DNA of 64,000 bases from Plecoglossus altivelis (lineage: Eukaryota > Chordata > Actinopteri > Osmeriformes > Plecoglossidae), in assembly GCA_036571765.1 (NCBI GenBank), contig BROE01000013.1, forward strand, positions 13,107,957 to 13,171,956. Direction: 5' to 3'. Of the stretch, positions 57,327 to 64,000 are shown piece after piece. Numbering within the stretch: the first letter of the stretch is position 1; each line of letters starts with the position of its first letter. The position numbers and the translations under genes were made by a program. The notes under the pieces were generated by a model that searched no databases, had not been told where the DNA came from, and worked only from the letters and a program-made list of their open reading frames with translations.

Positions 57327-59005
57327 CCAAGATGTCTCCGTCTACCCCCTTTTTGCTTCCCTTGAGAGTACCCTTTCTTCAGGGCCTAAAATACAGTTCA
57401 ACTTAACTGAATGTATCAAGTAAGCAACACTGTGTGTCTGTAAAACTGAAAAAAGGAACTTATTGTGACTTCTGTAAATCTTTGTGTGTGGGTGGATCAG
57501 AGTTGGTTTTGTCCGTGTTCCTGGGCATTGGTGATTTGTCATGTGAGCATTTCAGTCGCTGATATTTATCAAGTTTCAATTTGTGACAACATCTATGACA
57601 GCCAATCAGGTTTGTTTATTCGTCTATGTCAGTTTTCACTTCACGGTTTGGAATCCCATGTAAAATACTTTGTCCTTTGCATCAACATTCTTTATGATTT
57701 TCAACAGAAAAACAAACGAAACTGTTAAAAAGATGATACGTTTCCTTTAAATGTTGCTTGTAGGTATAAGTAGGTATAAGGTATAAATGTGCCTGACTGT
57801 ATGTGTGTTTGCGTGTGTGTGCTTTCGTTGTGAAATGAAGGCCAGGGAGATTAGATTTGGTTGGAGGTTAGATCTCTTCACTTGTCTTCTGTACCCCACA
57901 GATAATAGTGATTGCCACAGTCAGGAAGAGTAATGGGTCTGGTGTTGAGACAGACCCTAACCCCAGGTCCTGAGCTGCCATGGTGAACAGGAAGGTTTAA
58001 CACAGAGGTTGGGGTTAGTCATAATTGTTCCTGTTCATCTTTGTTGCCTGCTGTAACATCAGACGGACCAATACAAGGACATATCATCATATTCAGGGAG
58101 TATGTAAACCACACATTTGGAGAAAAAAAATGCGTGTCTTTTTTTACACCTTCAGAGGTCATTGGGAAGTAAATTATTTGAGATCAGTAATGACTTGTTC
58201 CAGTGTTTCCTTAGCCTCCTTCAGATAACAAAAACAATTGGGAAGTAGTGATAGTCTGGTCTGACCTCTAAGGAAGGTGTGTTTCTGGCAGAGAAAGCGC
58301 ATGCACCAATCAGATAAAGACTATGTGGTATAAACACTATTCTTAGCAAGAATAAAACCATGTTGAGGTTAACTGAACTATGATGCTTTGCCAGATTTGT
58401 GCAGAACCTTAGTTGAACTGAACCCCAGCAGCTCAAATGTCCTCGCAGATGAAATGTCAGAATATCATGAATTTTGTTTTTGCAGCAATATTTCTAATTG
58501 TTAACTTGAAGAATTGAAGTTTAAGTTAAAGAAATAAAAACACTTTAAAAATGCATATATACAGTATATATACTAAGGAAGACTCCCAACCCCTGTGAGA
58601 TTAGGTGTCCTATAAAGGTTAGGCCAACTTCAATTTAGCCTTAGAAAATGATAGCATAGAAAAGATACATGGAAACCTGCCCTGATACAAAATGAAGATC
58701 CCCAGATTGATTGCTTGAGTCTTGCTTTAACACATTTCAACTGTCACAAACAAAAAGTAATTTGACCGTTTTTGGGGGGTATTTAAAAGCAAAGAGCAAA
58801 GAACCACAACCACCATTGCGTCATTTCTTATTGGTTGTGGTTTTATATCTGCATGCTACTAGTATTCTACATTGCATTTAGAGTTTTTGTTAGTACAGTT
58901 TAACAGCTACATTTTGGAACATCCTTTTAGTTTCTCGCATAGTATGCTGGGATTATACATGTAGAGTCCTCTCCTTGGTCTTGGTGCTTCTGCTATCTAA
59001 AACCA

Positions 59006-59630
59006 CACTCAGCCTTAGCCTCAGCCCCAGTCAGCCTCAGTTTCAGCCTCAGCCCCAGCCCCAGCCTCAGCCTCAGCCCCAGTCAGCCTCAGTTTCAGCC
59101 TCAGCCCCAGCCCCAGCCTCAGACCCAGTCACAGCCTCAGTCTCAGCCCCAGTCTCAGCCTCAGCCTCAGTCCCAGTCTCAGCCTCAGCCCCAGTCTCAG
59201 CCTCAGTCCCAGCCCCAGTCTCATCCTCAGACTCAGTCATGGCCCCAGCCTCAGTCTCAGCCTCAGCCCCAGCCTCAGTCTCAGCTTCAGTCTCAGCCTC
59301 AGTCCCAGCCTCTGTCTCAGCCTCAGCCCCAGTCTCAGACTCAGTCCCAGCCCCAGTCTCAGCCTCAGCCCCAGTCTCATCCTCAGACTCAGTCACGGCC
59401 CCAGCCTCAGTCTCAGCCTCAGCCCCAGCCTCAGCCCCAGCCTCAGTCTCAGCCCCAGTCTCAGCCTCAGCCCCAGCCCCAATCTCTGTCTCAGCCCCAG
59501 CCCCAGCCCCAGTCTCAGCCTCAGACCCAGTCACAGTCTCAGCCTCAGACCCAGTCACAGTCTCAGCCTCAGACCCAGTCACAGCCTCAGACCCAGTCTC
59601 AGCCTCAGACCCAGCCTCAGCCTCTCCAGC
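59006..59630. repeat. CAGCCT/CAGCCC/CAGTCT hexamer minisatellite
   Basis: About 620 bp of 6-bp units in changing order, giving long open frames on both strands: Pro/Gln-, Ser/Ala/Val- or Glu/Ala/Gly/Thr-rich. No start context or splice structure supports coding. Confidence 0.9.
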
Positions 59631-60985
59631 CCAACACAGTCCCTCACAGATGTCTGAGAAAAACTCATGTATTTTAATATTTTCCAAGTGTATTATTACA
59701 CTGTGCCTGTCACATTAGGCCCAGCAAGTTATTGTCTACCATGACTATTTTAATGGTACCCATCATGCAAACCCCTTTTGGTTGCTTTTGTTCATCACAA
59801 TCTGTGGATGTGTACATTGCTGGTATTAAATTACATAATGAATGAAATGTACCATTAGACCATTGGCTGATGTGTCTTGTAAGTTCAGAGCCACAGAACC
59901 ATCTTATAATGCGTACCACAAGCCACCTCTGTAAAGCAGGTCACATGTTTGGATCTTGGTTTCTAGAACATGAAGATGAAGCCCAAAGTGGCAGCATTGT
60001 GCTTCTACCCGTTGAAAAACACATGAAAAAATACTTTCACTTCTGGGTTTATATGAATGGCTCAATACAGCAAAGGAGCTATTTTACACAATGGAAAAAA
60101 GGTAGGTTGACATACTATACAAACATGAATATGGTCAGAAGAAGATCTGTCTTATTTCGATTTCAGTTATGTTTTTGTTCCGTCTAACACGAGTCAAGTC
60201 TTTTTTTTCCAGCAATCATTTATTTTTATGCTGCTTGTCAATTTATCACAAAATTACAAATCTTCATGAAAGAGACCAAAAGAAAATGTCATATAAGTCA
60301 TAAAAGTATTTTATAATTGACCTTGGCAACCCAAAAAAAACTTGCAAGCAATCATACACACTCCTGCCCACAATCACACACACACAGACTCACGCACATA
60401 TACAATGACATGCTTTGTTAAAGAGGAACTGGGAAATTCTCTTTTAGATTCAGTTCCTTATAGGGTGCCTGTGAACGATTTCAACGACAGGCCTCAAGTT
60501 GTCATGTGATGTTGAGCTAGCATCCAAGTGACCATTTAGAAAACATTTTACCCATCAAACATCCCACCAGATGCTGTCATGTGTTGAGTATGATATTTCA
60601 TGTGCCTGACACAGATTCATGTGTCTGCTCTTGACCAATGTCCCTTCTGAAAATGTCCCCGAAGAGATAGAGAAACACTGCGCAATAGAACGCTTCTGAA
60701 GGCTACTGGTTTCTACAAGAGTGTTGAATGGTTCTGGACCTGTGGACCCAAATCTGCATGGTGTTTGCTTAGACTCATGCCGCTGACCTTTACTTTTGAA
60801 CACTTCTTTTTGTATGGCAAAATTATTACAAAATGTGTACTGAGTAGTTTTTATGCTGATGTGTGTGGTCATGATACAGACATGATTCCGTATACAGCAG
60901 GCGGTGTGATGGTGGTGCATGGAAGCACCACAGCTTTGTGTGCCTGATTGCAGACATACTGTAAAGAGCTTTTAGACTTAGACAA

Positions 60986-61385
60986 AGCAGGGTTTAAAGA
61001 CCTTTCACAGCAGGGTTTATAGATCTCTCAGAGCAGGGTTTATAGACCTCCCACAGCAGGGTATAAAGACCTTTCACAGCAGGGTTTATAGACCTCCCAC
61101 AGCAGGGTATAAAGACCTTTCACGGCAGGGTTTATAGATCTCTCACAGCAGGGTATAAGGACTTTTAACAGCAGAGTATAAAGACCTCTCACAGTATGGC
61201 TTATAGACCTCTAACAGCAGGGCTTATAGTCCTATCATAGCAGGGTGTATAGACCTCTCACAACAAGGCATATAGACCTCTCGCAGCAGGGTGAATAGAC
61301 CTGTCACAGCAGTACGTATAGACCTCTCACAGCAGTGCGTATAGACCTCTCACAGCAGTGCGTATAGACCTTTTACAGCAGGGCT
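60986..61385. repeat. 23-bp minisatellite, about 17 copies
   Basis: The unit is close to AGCAGGGTTTATAGACC followed by TCTCAC. Divergence rises toward the distal copies, and some read AGCAGTGCGTATAGACC. Confidence 0.93.
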
Positions 61386-63159
61386 ATGTCACGAGGAAAC
61401 ACATAACCTCTCACAAGAAAAGGACATGCATGGGCACTGGTGGAAAACAGGATACAGGGCGTTGCAACAGGAAATGTTGCACTCTTCCACAGCGGCACAG
61501 CTATCTGTTTGACCAGAATTACTAAAGTCCTCTGTCCACATATGCCTGCTTTGACAAAGCAGACTTGAGTAATTGCATCCTTACAAGGTTTAAAGTTTTG
61601 AAACGGTTCAGCCTAAAAGACATGCAAAGCCCAAAACATTTCACAGCCTAAAAGACATGCTTAGTTGATCTGAGACAACATGATGACCTTTCCACTTAAA
61701 TATCTAAGGGTCCTATCCATCCAGTAGGATACTGTAAGGCTCATCGATGCAATCAATTACCTTTCATTACGGTGCTTCATCTGGGGAAAATCAGAATGAA
61801 TTAGCATTTCCTTAATCCACGACCATTAATGATTCAATAATAACAAAATACAAGACGTAATACGATATTCTGTTTGTAAAAAATCTGGATTGAAAAAACA
61901 GAACACATGTCCATTTATATATACATAAATAACTGTATCACATGTAAATATGTTTTCAGTTTCTTCAGTTTAGAGGTCAGTTCAATTTACAGTTTAATCA
62001 AGACACAATGTAATCGGAAAAAATTTAATATAGACACATTTGAAATCATAACAAATTACTTAGGTACAGATACAACCTAACAACTAACATGCTTACATAT
62101 GAAGAATATTCCAAATATATAAGTATGCATCTTAAACTGTTACATAACAACTAAATCCACACCCAACAATGATCAGTTAGAACAGGAAATGCCTCTAGCC
62201 TGTCTCACAATCAACGCTGCAACATGGCCCTGCATCTTACCATGGTGTTCATCAGTAGGCTGTCATCACTACAGCACAGGCATCTTGCGATTATGGAGTC
62301 TGCTCTCTTCTGAATCCAGACAACCTCTTTGGCTCTGTGTAGTGGAAGCAAGTTGCCAACGACTAAAATCAGGGCTTTCTGTAACTCTGAATTAACAGGG
62401 GAACTAAAAACTTCCTTAATTTTACAAATTTAAGATGGTACTCAAAGTTTTTTTTTCTCCTTCTCCTTCTCTTTCTTCCCTATTAAAACAAGAAGATGAC
62501 TTTGCATCAAGTAGCAAAGCTAAAGGGTTGTCATTTGACCAGGGTCAGACATAGAAATAAATTATACATAACAATGTGATTGTTCCCATAGTTCATCTGA
62601 GACAGGTAATGTATTAGTCTAAAGGTGCTACACAGCCGTTTAAAATTTGCAGTACATCTCCATTTGAAATCAGGCAGGATTAGCTCAATCCCAGTTAGGC
62701 TGCATCACTTCTGAACACCGTTCTATTGAATCCAAATCAGTCTGATTTTGATGGATTACGGTCTTCACAAAGCACAATCCGCTGATTAACCCAAAGAACA
62801 TGTTACAGATTCAGGATCAGGGAATGCCCAAAGAAATTCATGTCTGATAAAACGATTGTGATTGTTGGTGAACTTTCTGTTTTAGAACGCAGCCTAAGAG
62901 AGTTAAAGGAATCAACCATAGTTTCCTCTCTGGCTCTCGGAAGAGGTTTCAGTGGCCTTCCATCTCTTTCGCAACTAAATGGACTGGCCCCTTGCTGGCG
63001 TGTGAGAGGGGACATCCAGTCTCTCACTTCTTTTTCCTCATTCCTCATTTTCCTCTCAACATTACTGGACTCTAGTAGCACAGCCCTCAATCCGGGATCA
63101 TGGTGAATATTATTAGACACGGTTGACTCAAATGGCAAATTGCTTAGATACCCATCCCC

Positions 63160-63258
63160 CCCCCCCCACACACATACACACGCAAAAACAAATACGCATG
63201 CATGCATGCACACACACGTGTGATAGCGTACATGATAATGATATATATATATATATTT
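63160..63258. repeat. Poly-C, CA and TA simple repeats
   Basis: C run, CACACATACACA, CATGCATGCATG and a TA run of about nine units in sequence. Confidence 0.85.
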
Positions 63259-64000
63259 ATACAAAAATCACACACACAAAACGACATGTAACACGATGAC
63301 AGGGAAGTCAGTTATCTGTTGTCACCAAAATATTTTGTTGTGGTATTTTACAACAGAGGTGTGTTTCAGCAGGACAGTCTCTGCATGCACACACACCCTC
63401 ACACACATGTTTTCTGCTTTGAAAAGCTTTTGTCCCACCAACACAAGTTCCTCTTTCTATATGTGTTGCTCAAGTCAAGACAGGGGTGACTCATGTCACT
63501 ATGCAGACGTGCGTCTATGTTTTGCAGCTATCTTAGCTTGTCCACAAGTCTACATGTCCCTCACGGCAATTGCCTTACTTCAATTATGAGTAAAGGACAA
63601 TGCAAAGTAGAGAATTTCCATGCTCTTCTCATTCTTTTGCCAGGCATGGGCTACTTGCTACTAGTCTAGATTCATATGGGATATAGTAGTTGGGAGGTCT
63701 GGTCGGAGTTGTCAGAGGTTGGTGACAGCTGAGGCAATTGAGAACACGGACACAAGGGAGCTAAGGAATGACTGACAAGAGAAAATCTTCTGTAATTACT
63801 GTTCTCGTGGAGAACCTTCAACCACCATATTTTATAGTTGGAGACTAACAGTAGCTGTCAGGTTGGGCAACTGTAACAGCATTGATCCACTTCGTCCACG
63901 TTAAGGTCATGATGCCGTGGCCTGGTGGGGTGATTCTGTTTGGCTGGTAGGTGACATGTAAGGATGCCCAGTGTCTACTCGACGCCATACGATGTATGAG

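Larger units (their letters stand above)
57327..64000. other. spi1 upstream non-coding region
   Basis: AT-rich sequence with no exon-like segment I could support on either strand. In human the next gene upstream is SLC39A13, which is not seen here. It contains the 59.0-59.6 kb hexamer minisatellite, the 23-bp minisatellite at 60,986-61,385, and a C run plus CA and TA tracts at 63,160-63,260. It may hold regulatory elements, but none can be proven by eye. Confidence 0.6.

Noticed and set aside
59073..59687. 204-codon (- strand) and 247-codon (+ strand) open frames
   Set aside because: Both come from a 6-bp repeat with no stop in its units. No splice sites, start context or non-repetitive sequence supports a protein.

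Overview
The window is genomic DNA of a ray-finned fish. The genes are split by many GT-AG introns, CpG is depleted, microsatellites are dense, and the encoded proteins are vertebrate-specific. I could not place the species. Assignments rest on similarity recalled from the human proteins and on splice phases that I checked by hand. No search was run.

Three genes are present. (1) lgr4, the R-spondin receptor, is on the + strand from base 1 to about 22.8 kb. The window opens inside the last part of its exon 1 and contains exons 2-18, including the single exon that carries the whole seven-helix domain and tail. (2) mybpc3, cardiac-type myosin-binding protein C, is on the - strand from about 51.3 kb down to about 24.03 kb, converging on lgr4. 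I could assemble 31 coding exons, including two of only 3 nt. They sum to 3,816 nt with every phase matching, giving a 1,271-residue protein with domains C0, Pro/Ala linker, C1, M, C2-C10. (3) spi1 (PU.1) is on the - strand with five coding exons between 57,211 and 53,685 (255 residues), lying head-to-tail upstream of mybpc3 as in human.

Layout: 1-20,876 lgr4 coding, then 3' UTR to about 22.8 kb; 22.8-24.03 kb a short convergent intergenic gap; 24.03-51.3 kb mybpc3; 51.3-52.6 kb mybpc3 upstream region; 52.6-57.3 kb spi1; 57.3-64 kb non-coding spi1 upstream sequence with two minisatellites. The introns hold many simple repeats.

The most interesting signal is inside mybpc3, in the intron between the C6 and C7 exons. 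There a methionine-initiated Pro/Ala-rich exon (32,570-33,074) ends in a donor of the correct phase to join the C7 exon. It is preceded by a muscle-type TATA/MEF2-like box at 33,518-33,525. It cannot be a cassette exon, because an in-frame stop lies just upstream. It therefore predicts an internal promoter making a short protein, Pro/Ala-rich head plus C7-C8-C9-C10, which is the architecture of MyBP-H. The two 3-nt exons, the apparent loss of the C5 cardiac loop, and the reduced set of M-domain phosphosites are secondary points of interest.
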